From an uncultured Clostridia bacterium (GTDB lineage Bacteria; Bacillota; Clostridia; Christensenellales; Aristaeellaceae), in assembly GCA_947565865.1 (NCBI GenBank), contig CANOHT010000001.1, forward strand, positions 211,823-275,822: a DNA stretch of 64,000 nt, written 5' to 3'. The first letter of the stretch is position 1, and the number at the start of each line of letters is the position of its first letter. Below the pieces are notes generated by a model, which had not been told where the DNA came from, did no database searches, and worked only from the letters and a program-made list of their open reading frames with translations. This document shows, piece by piece, positions 8,171-16,363 of this stretch. Position numbers and translations under genes: made by a program.

Positions 8171-9565
8171 TTACCGGCTTCTGTGCGTCAGCAGTTGCGT
8201 ATACCGCTCTTTGTCCGCGTCGCGCACAAGAATTTCCAGCTCCTGGTCGCCCATCACGGTGTTGCGGCCCTGGGCGTACAGTTCGTCCACCTTCTCGCGT
8301 ACATAGGCCACGACAGGGTCGGTTTTGAGCACCACCTGGTCGCCGCGCAGGCGGAAGTAGCCGTTCAGCCAGTGGGCCACCCCTGCCAGGCCGGAGGTCG
8401 CGTCCACCGCCACCAGCGCGGGGCGGTTCAGCAGCGTGGCGGTGTCGAAAATATTGTAGATTTCCTCGTCCTTCAGCAGGCCGTCGGCATGGATGCCAGC
8501 GCGGGTCACGTTAAAGTTCCTGCCCACAAAGGGTTGGCGCGGACTGATTTCCAGGCCGATCTCCCGCTCCATGTAATCAGCAATTTCCGTCACCGCCGTC
8601 AGATCCATACCATCCAGCGTACCCCGCAGGGAGGCGTACTCAATGGCCATAGCCTCCAGGGGACAGTTGCCCGTGCGTTCGCCCAGGCCCAGCAGCGAGC
8701 AGTTGATGGAGGAGCAGCCGTACATCCAGGCCGTGCCCGCGTTGGACACCACCTTGTAGAAATCGTTGTGACCGTGCCATTCCAGCTGCTCCGAGGGCAC
8801 CTGGGCATAGTGATGCAGGCCGTAGATGATGCCCGGCACCGAACGGGGCAGCGCGGCGCCGTAATAATGGACGCCGTAGCCCATGGTATCGCAGGCCCGA
8901 ATTTTGATGGGAATGCCGGATTCCCTGGACAGATCCATCAGCTTCTCCGCGAAGGGCAGGACGAAGCCGTAGAAGTCCGCCCGGGTGATGTCCTCAAAGT
9001 GACACCGAGGCTTGATGCCCCGCGCCAACGCCGCCTTCACGATGCCCAGGTATTTGTCCATCGCCTGGGCACGGGTCAGGTGCATCTTGTTGAAAATGTG
9101 ATAATCCGAGCAGGATACCAGTACGCCCGTTTCCTTCACGCCGGCCTGCTTCACCAGCTCAAAGTCCTTCTCGTTGGCACGAATCCATGTGGTGATTTCC
9201 GGGAATTCAAAGCCCAGCTCCTGGCAGGCGCGCAGCGCTGCCTTGTCCTTGTCGGTATAGACAAAAAACTCACTCTGCCGCACCAGCCCCTTGGGGCCGC
9301 CCAGGCGGTTCATCAGCTTAAACAGATGGACGATCTGCTCCACGGTGAAGGGACTGACAGACTGCTGACCATCCCGGAAGGTGGTGTCCGTCATCCAAAT
9401 CTCGGCCGGCATCTCCTCCGGCACATGGCGCATGTTGAAGGGCACCTTCGGAATGGATTCATAATCGAAAATTTCCCGGTACAAATTGGGACGCTCCACG
9501 TCCTGCAATTCATAGCGGTACTTGCTCTGCATCAGCAGATTCTTCGTCTGGTCAAAATTCAGCAT
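8171..9565 (-). CDS. HMGL-like acyltransferase, candidate Re-citrate synthase
   Basis: A 464-residue member of the homocitrate/isopropylmalate synthase superfamily, which condenses acetyl-CoA with a 2-oxo acid. The barrel start shows TDTTFRDGQQ (about residues 59-68) with the divalent-metal Asp and the catalytic Arg. HGHND near residue 264 holds two metal histidines, followed by GERTGNCPLEAM. It lacks the long C-terminal LeuA regulatory domain. The length and the N-terminal extension of about 55 residues recall the Re-citrate synthase clade described from Clostridium kluyveri, which makes citrate from oxaloacetate. Homocitrate synthase is the main alternative. It lies 35 bp downstream of the aminotransferase gene in one operon. 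Confidence 0.7.
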   Translation of the reverse strand: MLNFDQTKNLLMQSKYRYELQDVERPNLYREIFDYESIPKVPFNMRHVPEEMPAEIWMTDTTFRDGQQSVSPFTVEQIVHLFKLMNRLGGPKGLVRQSEFFVYTDKDKAALRACQELGFEFPEITTWIRANEKDFELVKQAGVKETGVLVSCSDYHIFNKMHLTRAQAMDKYLGIVKAALARGIKPRCHFEDITRADFYGFVLPFAEKLMDLSRESGIPIKIRACDTMGYGVHYYGAALPRSVPGIIYGLHHYAQVPSEQLEWHGHNDFYKVVSNAGTAWMYGCSSINCSLLGLGERTGNCPLEAMAIEYASLRGTLDGMDLTAVTEIADYMEREIGLEISPRQPFVGRNFNVTRAGIHADGLLKDEEIYNIFDTATLLNRPALVAVDATSGLAGVAHWLNGYFRLRGDQVVLKTDPVVAYVREKVDELYAQGRNTVMGDQELEILVRDADKERYTQLLTHRSR

Positions 9566-9600
9566 AAGCGGCGTCTTCTCCTTCCGGCGCCCCGCGGGCT

Positions 9601-10800
9601 TCAGTCCAGCGTGCGGACAAATTCCTCAATGCGATCCAGGCCCTTGTTGATCTGCTCCAGGCTGACGGCGTAACTCAGTCGGCAATAGCCCTCAGCCTCA
9701 AAGGCCGCGCCGGGCACCACAGCCACCTGCTTCTCGGCCAGCAGCAGTTCAGCGAAATCCAGGGAGGATTCCAGCTTGCGGCCATAATAGCTGCGGCCCA
9801 GGAGCTTCTTCACATTCATCATAATGTAGAACGCGCCCTGGGGCTTCAGACAGGAAAGGCCGTCGACCTTGTTGATCCGCTCCACCATCACATCCCGGCG
9901 CTTCTGGAATTCCGCCACCATGGCTTCCAGGCAGCCCTGATCGCCCTGGAGCGCCTTCATGGAGGCGTACTGAGCAATGGAGTTGGGGTTGCTGGTGGCC
10001 TGGGACTGGAAGTTCGCCATCGCGGCGATCTCGTGACGGGGGCCCGCCACATAGCCGATGCGCCAGCCTGTCATGGCATAAGCCTTGGACATGCCGTTAA
10101 CCAGGAAGGTCTGGCTCTTGATCTGCTCGCCCAGGTTGGCGATGGACAGATGCTTGCGGCCGTCATACACCAGCTTTTCATAGATTTCGTCGCTGACCAC
10201 ATAGAAGGGATGGCTTACCGCCAGATCCGCCACGAACTGCAGCTGCTCCTGATCCCACACGCTGCCGTTGGGGTTGGAGGGACTGGTGATAATAATGGCC
10301 TTGGTGCGGCGGGTGACGCGGCTGGCAATATCCGCGCTGGTGGGGATGAAGTTCGTGCTTTCATCGGAGGGCACGAACACCGGCACACCCCCGGCCATCC
10401 GCACCATTTCGGGATAGCTAACCCAGCAGGGCGTGGGAATCAGCACCTCGTCGCCGGGATCGAGGATCGCCTGGAAGATGGTGAACAGGCTGTGCTTGGC
10501 GCCATTGGACACCAGGATATCGCCATAGGTATAGGTCATATCGTTTTCTTTGCGCAGCTTTTCGCAGATGGCCTTGCGCAGCTCCTTGGTGCCCGCCGCC
10601 GGCGTGTAGCGGGTCAGGCCTTTGTCAAGGGCCTCCTTGGCCGCGTCGCAGATATAATCGGGGGTGGGAAAATCCGGCTCGCCCGCGCCGAAGCCGACCA
10701 CATCCAGGCCGGCGGCTTTCATTTCCTTGGCCCGAGCGTCAATCGCCAGGGTCGGAGAGGGGGAAATATTCTGTACGCGGTGGGAAATGGTCAGTGCCAT
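9601..10800 (-). CDS. Class I aspartate-type aminotransferase
   Basis: PLP-dependent transaminase of 399 residues, most like the aspartate/aromatic aminotransferase Ib group. Visible are the substrate-side GAGEPDFPTP segment, NPNGSVW, SDEIYEKLVY, and the Schiff-base lysine in GMSKAYAMTGWRIGY near residue 238, with a C-terminal CRLSYAVS. It is the first gene of a two-gene operon with the citrate-synthase-like gene. An aspartate to oxaloacetate conversion would feed that enzyme directly, an inference from gene order. A good promoter lies at 10920-10948. Confidence 0.88.
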   Translation of the reverse strand: MALTISHRVQNISPSPTLAIDARAKEMKAAGLDVVGFGAGEPDFPTPDYICDAAKEALDKGLTRYTPAAGTKELRKAICEKLRKENDMTYTYGDILVSNGAKHSLFTIFQAILDPGDEVLIPTPCWVSYPEMVRMAGGVPVFVPSDESTNFIPTSADIASRVTRRTKAIIITSPSNPNGSVWDQEQLQFVADLAVSHPFYVVSDEIYEKLVYDGRKHLSIANLGEQIKSQTFLVNGMSKAYAMTGWRIGYVAGPRHEIAAMANFQSQATSNPNSIAQYASMKALQGDQGCLEAMVAEFQKRRDVMVERINKVDGLSCLKPQGAFYIMMNVKKLLGRSYYGRKLESSLDFAELLLAEKQVAVVPGAAFEAEGYCRLSYAVSLEQINKGLDRIEEFVRTLD

Positions 10801-10919
10801 GCGCTTCAGCCTCCTGCATTATCAATCATGCCGACCCGAACGCACCCTTGCAGCCAGGCCGGATACACGTCCGCGCGGCAAAGAATCTTCGTCAGCCCGT
10901 CGCGACCGTAACGCTTTCT

Positions 10920-10948
10920 ATTATAGCGTCCTCTTCACAGGAAATCAA
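10920..10948 (-). promoter_or_regulatory. Promoter of the aminotransferase operon
   Basis: On the minus strand TTGATT (10943-10948) and a perfect TATAAT (10920-10925) are 17 bp apart, 120 bp upstream of the aminotransferase start. Confidence 0.7.
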
Positions 10949-11536
10949 GCAAAAAACGCACAAAGTGCAATTTTATCTTAAGCATCCTGCATTTTAAGCC
11001 ATGATGGCAGCTGACCCCCTCCATTTTTGCTTCCAGCGCGCCCCCTTCCGGGCAATTTGTCCGCTATACGCCACGACATTCCGAAGCAAGACGGAAGGCC
11101 GGATCGTCAGCTGTCCACGACGAAGCGGGCGGATAACGATCGCGGCGCGCGACCAAACGCGAATGCATCCGCTCCGGTCCGCGCCGAATCACGCCGCACC
11201 GCCGAGGCGACGCTCTTCCGATAAGCATCCGAACCTGGCGCAGGCCGGCTTCGCAAAAACCTTGATGCAAAGCGGCGTCAGGGCTGTATGCCGTTTTCCG
11301 CATTAAAAAAAGAGCCGGGCTGTTTTCCGTGAGCAAGCCGCCGTTTCAGCAAGTGATGACAGGCATCAAAGGCAGTCATAGGGAAAGTCCGAGGCAAAGC
11401 CTTAGCCCCCATCTCGCATGCGCCAGGTTCAGCGTGTCGAAAACGGTCGCATAATAGGAAATTAAGTGATTTTCAATCGAATCGGTTGTTTTGCGCGTAT
11501 CCTATCTCTGAAAGCAATTTTCGGAGGTGGCGCGAA
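10949..11536. other. Intergenic stretch without a clear gene
   Basis: Some 590 bases separate the aminotransferase promoter from the Spo0A-like gene. Reading frames here have poor composition and no ribosome binding sites. The only site I can name is a 0A-box-like TGTCGAA at 11435. Confidence 0.5.
11435..11441 (+). promoter_or_regulatory. Possible Spo0A box
   Basis: TGTCGAA, identical to the core 0A box, about 95 bp upstream of the Spo0A-domain gene. A 7-base match can occur by chance, so this is suggestive only. Confidence 0.35.
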
Positions 11537-11875
11537 GTGACCAGTATTCAGAAGCATCTATGGCATATGGGCATCGGAAACCGCCTGAAAGGGTACAAAA
11601 TGATTATCCTCGCGGTTCAGCTTGGGGTTGAAAACGAGGATCGTCTTCAATGCGCCCAAGAGCACCTTTACAAGCCCATCGCCCAGCAAACAGGCTGTGA
11701 CGTTCACTGTGTTGAACGCAATATCCGCACGGTCATCGACAGCGCCTGGCATAACAACCCCGATTATCTTTCCCGTCTGGCCGGGTTCACGCTCTCCCGG
11801 CCGCCTACCGTCACACGTTTTCTGGACATCCTGGTTACAGCCTGCCTGCGCGAGCAGGGCCCGACCTCCGCCTGA
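11537..11875 (+). CDS. Orphan Spo0A C-terminal DNA-binding domain protein
   Basis: A 112-residue protein that is essentially only the effector domain of the sporulation master regulator Spo0A. Readable landmarks are the first helix IQKHLWHMGIGNRLKGY, the LYKPIAQQTGCDVHCVERNI segment (helix-turn-helix with the conserved VER-I pattern), AWHNN, and the end RPPTVTRFLDILVTACL, which matches the family's KPTNSEFI region. The phosphoacceptor receiver domain and linker are absent, so binding cannot be switched on by phosphorelay in the usual way. The GTG at 11537 has GGAGGTGG 9 bases upstream. A TGTCGAA box lies upstream at 11435. Function could be competition with, or adjustment of, full-length Spo0A. 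Confidence 0.8.
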   Translation: MTSIQKHLWHMGIGNRLKGYKMIILAVQLGVENEDRLQCAQEHLYKPIAQQTGCDVHCVERNIRTVIDSAWHNNPDYLSRLAGFTLSRPPTVTRFLDILVTACLREQGPTSA

Positions 11876-12196
11876 CGCTGCTGCGGCCCTTGCCAGCCCT
11901 GCTTTCGCAGTCAAAAAGAAGCCATGCTGAAGACATTAACAGCATGACTTTATCCCTTTTCGGCCCGCGAAGCAACGGCCCACGCGCCTGCTCCCCGCTG
12001 CATTTCACCCCAAGCGGGGTTCAGCATACAGCGCTTGTCGGCCATCATAGGAGGGCCCAGACCCGATGGGCACAGCAGCCCGCGGATAAACAGCGCCAAC
12101 ATACAATGCCGCCGCAGGCTTGAAAGCCAGCGGCGGCATATTTGATTCCTCTCAGCCGCCTCTATGGCAGGCTGCATTCTTCAGCTCTGCGCGGTA
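11876..12196. other. Intergenic stretch with terminator
   Basis: This 320-bp gap between the convergent Spo0A-domain gene and rubrerythrin shows no gene; it contains the hairpin at 12107-12138. Confidence 0.5.
12107..12144 (+). terminator. Terminator between convergent genes
   Basis: Arms TGCCGCCGC (12107-12115) and GCGGCGGCA (12130-12138), extended inward by GGCTT and a GAAA loop, then TATTTG. It lies 230 bp past the Spo0A-domain gene and also downstream of rubrerythrin. Confidence 0.6.
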
Positions 12197-12733
12197 TCAG
12201 TAGTTCTCCGCGCGAATCTCAAAGTATGCCTGGGGATGAGCGCAGACGGGGCAGATTTCAGGCGCATTCTCGCCCACAACGATATGACCGCAGTTCCGGC
12301 ACTCCCAAACCTTGACCTCGCTCTTCTTGAAAACCTCCTGGGCCTCCACGCTGCGCAGCAGGGCACGGTAGCGCTCCTCATGCTGCTTCTCGATGGCGCC
12401 CACCATGCGGAACTTGGCCGCCAGCTCCGGGAAGCCCTCCTTCTCCGCAGTCTCAGCGAAACCCGCGTACATGTCCGTCCACTCATAGTTCTCGCCGTCA
12501 GCCGCGGCGCCCAGGTTTTCGGCTGTGGTGCCAATGCCCGCCAATTCCTTGAACCACATCTTGGCATGTTCCTTCTCGTTGTCAGCCGTCTTCAGGAACA
12601 GCGCCGCGATCTGCTCATAGCCGTCCTTCTTTGCCTTGGAAGCAAAGTAAGTGTATTTGTTGCGCGCTTGGGATTCACCGGCAAAAGCCGCCTCCAGATT
12701 CTTTTCCGTCTGCGTTCCCGCATATTTGCTCAT
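12197..12733 (-). CDS. rbr: Rubrerythrin
   Basis: A cytoplasmic peroxide reductase of anaerobes that takes electrons from rubredoxin-type donors. The 178 residues hold an N-terminal ferritin-like di-iron four-helix bundle (GESQARNKYTYFA near residue 20, EKEHAKMW near 54, then EKQHEERY near 126) and a C-terminal rubredoxin-like iron site (CRNCG and CPVCAHP). The ATG at 12733 follows GGGAGGGC; upstream in-frame codons overlap the promoter and are not used. It is a single-gene unit behind a strong promoter at 12813-12841. I saw no convincing PerR box. Confidence 0.95.
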   Translation of the reverse strand: MSKYAGTQTEKNLEAAFAGESQARNKYTYFASKAKKDGYEQIAALFLKTADNEKEHAKMWFKELAGIGTTAENLGAAADGENYEWTDMYAGFAETAEKEGFPELAAKFRMVGAIEKQHEERYRALLRSVEAQEVFKKSEVKVWECRNCGHIVVGENAPEICPVCAHPQAYFEIRAENY

Positions 12734-12812
12734 GTCGAAGCCCTCCCTATCTTGTGTGTCTGTACGCCGTGCGTCAGCCGGATGGCGCGAACGCAGCGTT
12801 TCAGATAAAACG

Positions 12813-12841
12813 ATCATAGTCGAAAAGGGGAATTTTGTCAA
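12813..12841 (-). promoter_or_regulatory. Rubrerythrin promoter
   Basis: On the minus strand a perfect TTGACA (12836-12841) and TATGAT (12813-12818) with 17 bp between. Confidence 0.75.
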
Positions 12842-12917
12842 GAAAAATAGCTTCCCGGCCCGCGCGCCATCCTGATTGAAGCCGCCCAGACGGCGCCGTT
12901 TCTACCATGGATTTCCA

Positions 12918-12966
12918 GTGACTTCCGCAGGGAATCGCCGTACAATATAAGGGGAACAATTGTTTC
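12918..12966 (+). promoter_or_regulatory. SOS promoter with LexA box
   Basis: GTGACT (12918-12923), 17 bp, TACAAT (12941-12946), then the near-perfect palindrome GAACAATTGTTTC at 12954-12966. It fits the Gram-positive LexA (DinR) core GAAC-N4-GTTC with one change and sits just downstream of the -10 box, where it would block transcription. Confidence 0.7.
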
Positions 12967-12987
12967 TATTGCAAGGTGGTGAGCGGC

Positions 12988-14256
12988 TTGACACGGGTTA
13001 TCCTGCATGTGGACGCCAACAGCTATTACGCCTCGGTAGAGTGTCTGTACACACCGTCTCTGCGAGGGAAGCCCATGGCCGTCTGCGGCAGCGTGGATGA
13101 CCGGCATGGCATTGTGCTGGCGAAAAGCGAAGCGGCCAAACGGGCAGGCGTACAGACAGGGATGGCCATCTGGCAGGCCCGTCAGGCTTGTCCCGGGCTT
13201 CTATGTGTTCCGCCTGATTATGATTTATACATGGCCTTCAGCCAGAAGCTTCGGACAGTGTATGGACGCTACACCGATCAGGTGGAAGCATTTGGCCTGG
13301 ACGAATGCTGGCTGGACATAAGCGCTCCGGGAAATGATATGGCTGCGGGTGAGCAAATCGCCAATGAAATCCGGGAAAGCGTCAAGACGGAAATGGGCAT
13401 CACGGTGTCCGTGGGCGTTTCCTTCAACAAAGTCTTTGCCAAGCTGGGCAGCGACTACCGGAAGCCGGACGCCGTGACCGTCATCCCTGAGGATGGCTTT
13501 GAAAGGATCGTATGGCCGCTGCCGACGAGAGATTTGCTCTATGTAGGGCCCCGAACAGCCGCCAAGCTGGGCAGGTATGGCATTGCAACCATCGGCGACC
13601 TCGCCATGGCGGATACCAAGCTGCTGGAATACAAGCTGGGCAAGAACGGACTGATGCTCAAGGCCTTTGCCCTGGGGCTGGATCAATCCCCCGTCAGGCA
13701 TGCGGACGATGATGAAATGATCAAGTCCGTGGGCAACAGCACCACGCCGCCTCACGACATCCGCACGCCCGAGGAAGCCAGGGCCGTCCTGTACCTGCTG
13801 ATGGAAAGCGTGGGCCAGCGGCTGCGGGCCCTGGGGTTGAAAGCGAAGCAGGTCGCTGTCTCGGCCCGGGGAACCGACCTGCTTTCCCGCTCCTGCCAGC
13901 GCAGGCTTTCCGCGGCAACGGACAGCACCGCGCGCCTTGCCCAGGAGGCGAACGTGCTTTTCAGCGAGCGCCTTCGCTTCGGCCTCCCCTACCGGAGCAT
14001 GGGCGTAAGCTGCGGCCGGCTTGTCCCTTGGCACACCCCCGTCCAGCTTGATCTGCTGGGCGACGCCGAGCGTCAGCGGCGGCAGGAGCAGCTTGACCAG
14101 GCCCTGGACAGCCTTCGCTACCGCTTCGGGCATACGGTCGTCCGCCGCGGCATTGTGCTGGAGGATGCCGACTTCGCCCGGGTGAACCCGGCAGGCCAGG
14201 TCATCCATCCGGTGGCGTTTTTGAAGGAAGGAAGCGTCAAGTATGACAGCCCATGA
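12988..14256 (+). CDS. Y-family DNA polymerase (DinB/UmuC type)
   Basis: Translesion polymerase of about 422 residues. The palm begins at once with the metal-binding HVDANSYYASVE; the second acidic motif is FGLDECWLDIS near residue 105, and VSVGVSFNKVFAKLGSD is the conserved palm/fingers motif. A thumb with HhH (LLYVGPRTAAKLGRYGI) and a little-finger domain follow. The TTG at 12988 is preferred to GTG 12976 because AAGGTGGTGA (12973-12982) is then a near-ideal ribosome binding site 5 bases upstream. It heads a three-gene operon with a LexA-like box; the stop overlaps the next start by 14 bases. UmuC-like rather than housekeeping PolIV is suggested by the neighbours. Confidence 0.93.
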   Translation: MTRVILHVDANSYYASVECLYTPSLRGKPMAVCGSVDDRHGIVLAKSEAAKRAGVQTGMAIWQARQACPGLLCVPPDYDLYMAFSQKLRTVYGRYTDQVEAFGLDECWLDISAPGNDMAAGEQIANEIRESVKTEMGITVSVGVSFNKVFAKLGSDYRKPDAVTVIPEDGFERIVWPLPTRDLLYVGPRTAAKLGRYGIATIGDLAMADTKLLEYKLGKNGLMLKAFALGLDQSPVRHADDDEMIKSVGNSTTPPHDIRTPEEARAVLYLLMESVGQRLRALGLKAKQVAVSARGTDLLSRSCQRRLSAATDSTARLAQEANVLFSERLRFGLPYRSMGVSCGRLVPWHTPVQLDLLGDAERQRRQEQLDQALDSLRYRFGHTVVRRGIVLEDADFARVNPAGQVIHPVAFLKEGSVKYDSP

Positions 14257-14524
14257 TCGCAGGAACCCCGACAAGGTGTATGTCAAGGTGAGGGCCGACC
14301 ATCTGCCGGACGGTCGGATTCTGCCGCTGATGTTCCGTGCGGAGGATGGCGAGGCGGTGCGCATCGACCGGATCACCGACGTGCGGGAAGCGCCCTCGCT
14401 GAAGCTGGGCGGCCAGGGAACGCGCTACACCTGTCTCATATCCATGGGGCAGGCTGACGGCGGGGCCGTTCAGCGGGAGGTTTATCTTTTTCATGATAGG
14501 AATCGCTGGTTTGTGGAGGAATGA
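14243..14524 (+). CDS. Small protein of the polymerase operon
   Basis: A 93-residue protein with no motif I can name. It appears mostly beta-stranded (VYVKVRADHLPDGRILPLMF, then RYTCLISM and REVYLFHDRNRWFVEE). Its start lies inside the polymerase gene and its stop is 3 bases before the next ATG, so translation is coupled on both sides. Small genes often accompany polymerase and YedK genes in Firmicutes SOS operons, such as YolD-like proteins, but the YolD pattern is not evident. A polymerase accessory or DNA-binding role is inferred from context only. Confidence 0.75.
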   Translation: MTAHDRRNPDKVYVKVRADHLPDGRILPLMFRAEDGEAVRIDRITDVREAPSLKLGGQGTRYTCLISMGQADGGAVQREVYLFHDRNRWFVEE

Positions 14525-14527
14525 ACG

Positions 14528-15106
14528 ATGTGCGGAAGGTATTACATCGACGCGGAAGCCCGGGAACTGGGCCGAATCCTGCGGGAGGCTGAGCAGGGGC
14601 CGGGCAGCTCCATGGCCCAGGCAACCATGAAGGTAGGCGAAATCTTCCCCACGAATATCGTGCCTGTGCTGGGGGCCCATGGCGCGGCACTGATGAAATG
14701 GGGCTACTCAGGCTACAAAAACCGGGTCATCAACGCGCGCAGCGAAACGGCCATCGAGAAGCCGATGTTCCGCAAATCCTTGCTGGAACGGCGGTGCCTG
14801 ATCCCGGCAAGCGGTTATTTTGAGTGGCAGCGCACCCCGTCCGGCGGCAAAACCAAACAAAAATACGCCCTGTACCGGCCGGACAAGTCCATCTGCATGG
14901 CTGGGCTTTGGCGGCAGGAGCAGGGTGAAGAGCTGCCCGTGTTCGTTATTCTTACCCGGGAGGCAGGGGCAGGCATCGCGCATATTCACGACCGTATGCC
15001 GGTGATTCTGCCCGAAGCGCTATGGAGCCCGTGGGTATCCGCCGCGGCAGACCCGGTGAGGCTCATGGAACAGGCCATTCAGACAGTAGCCTTTCGCGCC
15101 GTATAG
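14528..15106 (+). CDS. yedK: SOS-response-associated peptidase / abasic-site sensor (HMCES/YedK)
   Basis: A 192-residue SRAP-domain protein. These proteins crosslink covalently to abasic sites in single-stranded DNA through Cys2, protecting forks. Cys2 is present (MCGRYY), with NARSET near residue 72, GYFEW near 96 and HDRMPVIL near 155, the full set of active-site elements. It is the last gene of the operon with the Y-family polymerase, under the LexA-like box at 12954. This pairs lesion bypass with abasic-site protection. Confidence 0.92.
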   Translation: MCGRYYIDAEARELGRILREAEQGPGSSMAQATMKVGEIFPTNIVPVLGAHGAALMKWGYSGYKNRVINARSETAIEKPMFRKSLLERRCLIPASGYFEWQRTPSGGKTKQKYALYRPDKSICMAGLWRQEQGEELPVFVILTREAGAGIAHIHDRMPVILPEALWSPWVSAAADPVRLMEQAIQTVAFRAV

Positions 15107-15834
15107 CGATGGTCGTCAGCAGCCTCCCTGAAAGCGAATTTTGACCGGTACCATATGATCTTCTTTGCCGTCCGCGGGCTGCGGCCTCCCGGCATATACA
15201 GCCGCCTGAAGCGAGGGACAGCCGGCGGGACTTCGGAGACGCGTTCAGGTTCGGCTCAGGCGTAACACATCATGCCGCTTGGTTCATCTTCCGCCCATCA
15301 TCCAGCAGCCTTTGTCAGACGCGCGCCGTCTCCGCGGCCTCTTTGAGACGGCGAAGCGGCGTCATCATCGAGATCAGCCGCTCCACACGGGCGCGGCATG
15401 CAGCGGACAGTCTGATCCGCCTTTTTATAACGCTTATCGGAGCAGGAGCGTTCAGCCTTACTCAGTCCCTGTTGATAAGTCCCTTGGCGACGCAGCGGCC
15501 GGCAAGGCGATCCACGCGGCAGTCGGCAGGAAATGAATCTGCCGTTTCAGCAGGAGAACCCGACCCGCTCACCGAAAAGATGAGATGTAAACGTCCTGGC
15601 GGGCCTTTCTTTCGTTAAGGATGACCATGGCCTGTTCCCGCATGCCCCTGTATCTCGGCGCGGTTCCGAGCTGAGATACGCAAAAATGAAATGTCGCGTG
15701 AACGGCGACAATAGCATCAGCTTGTGCGGCCCTCACGGAAGCGATCCGTCACCCCGCGCCCGCCCCCCCTTTATCCCCGGCGCCGACCCGCGCAGACCCT
15801 CCTGGCGCCTCGATACGAACAAAGGAGTACGAAA
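15107..15834. other. Long intergenic region
   Basis: Over 700 bases without a credible gene; the frames present have biased, shadow-like composition. One hairpin (15650-15679) is the only structure I can point to. Confidence 0.5.
15650..15679. repeat. Hairpin GTATCTCGGC / GCTGAGATAC
   Basis: Ten-base arms at 15650-15659 and 15670-15679 with one mismatch. It is followed by GCAAAAATG, not a clear T tract, so a terminator role is doubtful. Confidence 0.4.
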
Positions 15835-16296
15835 ATGATTTACGATCAGCTGATAAACGCCTCGGTTTACCGCAGCCTGAGTCCCGCCTTCCGCGCGGCC
15901 TTTGATTACCTCGCCGCCACCGACCTGGCCGCGCTGCCCGCCGGACGCCACGATGTGCGCGGCGACGAGGTCTATGCCATTGTTCAGGAAATCGACCTTA
16001 AGCCCTGGAGCGAGGGACGCTGGGAGGGACACCGCCGCTATGCCGATATTCAGCTGGTGCTGTCCGGCGCGGAGGTCATGGGCTTTGGCGACGTCGACGC
16101 TTTGACAGAAGACGCCGCCTACGACCCTCAGGCCGACCTGGTATTCTTCCGCGAAAATGAGGGCCAGCAGGTGCTGGTGCGGGCGGGCGAATTCACGGTT
16201 TTCTTCCCCCAGGACGCCCACCGCCCCTGCATTCAGCCGGAGGACGGCGCGCCGAATATCCGCAAGGTCGTGGTGAAGGTGCGCGTCTCGGATTAA
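15835..16296 (+). CDS. YhcH/YjgK/YiaL (EbgC-like) family protein
   Basis: A 153-residue single-domain cupin-like protein of the family that includes NanQ (N-acetylneuraminate anomerase), EbgC and YiaL. Family landmarks are the N-terminal Y-x-L start region, GRHDVRGDEVYAIVQE, the EGHRRYADIQLVLSG strand pair and the metal-site-like FFPQDAHRPC near residue 125. The ATG at 15835 has AAAGGAGTAC. It stands next to, but convergent with, the glycan locus. A sugar anomerase or auxiliary role in amino-sugar or sialic-acid use fits, but the substrate is not readable. Confidence 0.85.
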   Translation: MIYDQLINASVYRSLSPAFRAAFDYLAATDLAALPAGRHDVRGDEVYAIVQEIDLKPWSEGRWEGHRRYADIQLVLSGAEVMGFGDVDALTEDAAYDPQADLVFFRENEGQQVLVRAGEFTVFFPQDAHRPCIQPEDGAPNIRKVVVKVRVSD

Positions 16297-16310
16297 TATC
16301 CGTTCTATCA

Positions 16311-16348
16311 ACAAGGCAAGGCTCGCGTGAAGCCTTGCCTTGTTTGTT
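16311..16348. terminator. Terminator between convergent genes
   Basis: Perfect 13-bp arms ACAAGGCAAGGCT and complement (16311-16323, 16331-16343), followed by TTGTT on the plus strand. It can end both the YhcH-family gene and, on the other strand, the 15-kb glycan operon. Confidence 0.8.
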
Positions 16349-16363
16349 ATGCTGTTATCCCGC

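Noticed and set aside
11001..11306. 101-codon frame before the Spo0A-like gene
   Set aside because: Arg/Pro/His-rich, no start site; no different from chance frames in GC-rich DNA.
11537..11875. Truncated ordinary spo0A
   Set aside because: A good ribosome binding site lies directly at the domain start and no receiver-domain remnant can be read upstream in any frame.
15279..15618. Two overlapping frames in the 15.1-15.8 kb gap
   Set aside because: No ribosome binding sites, no motif; briefly considered as resolvase remnants but no catalytic Ser or helix-turn-helix seen.
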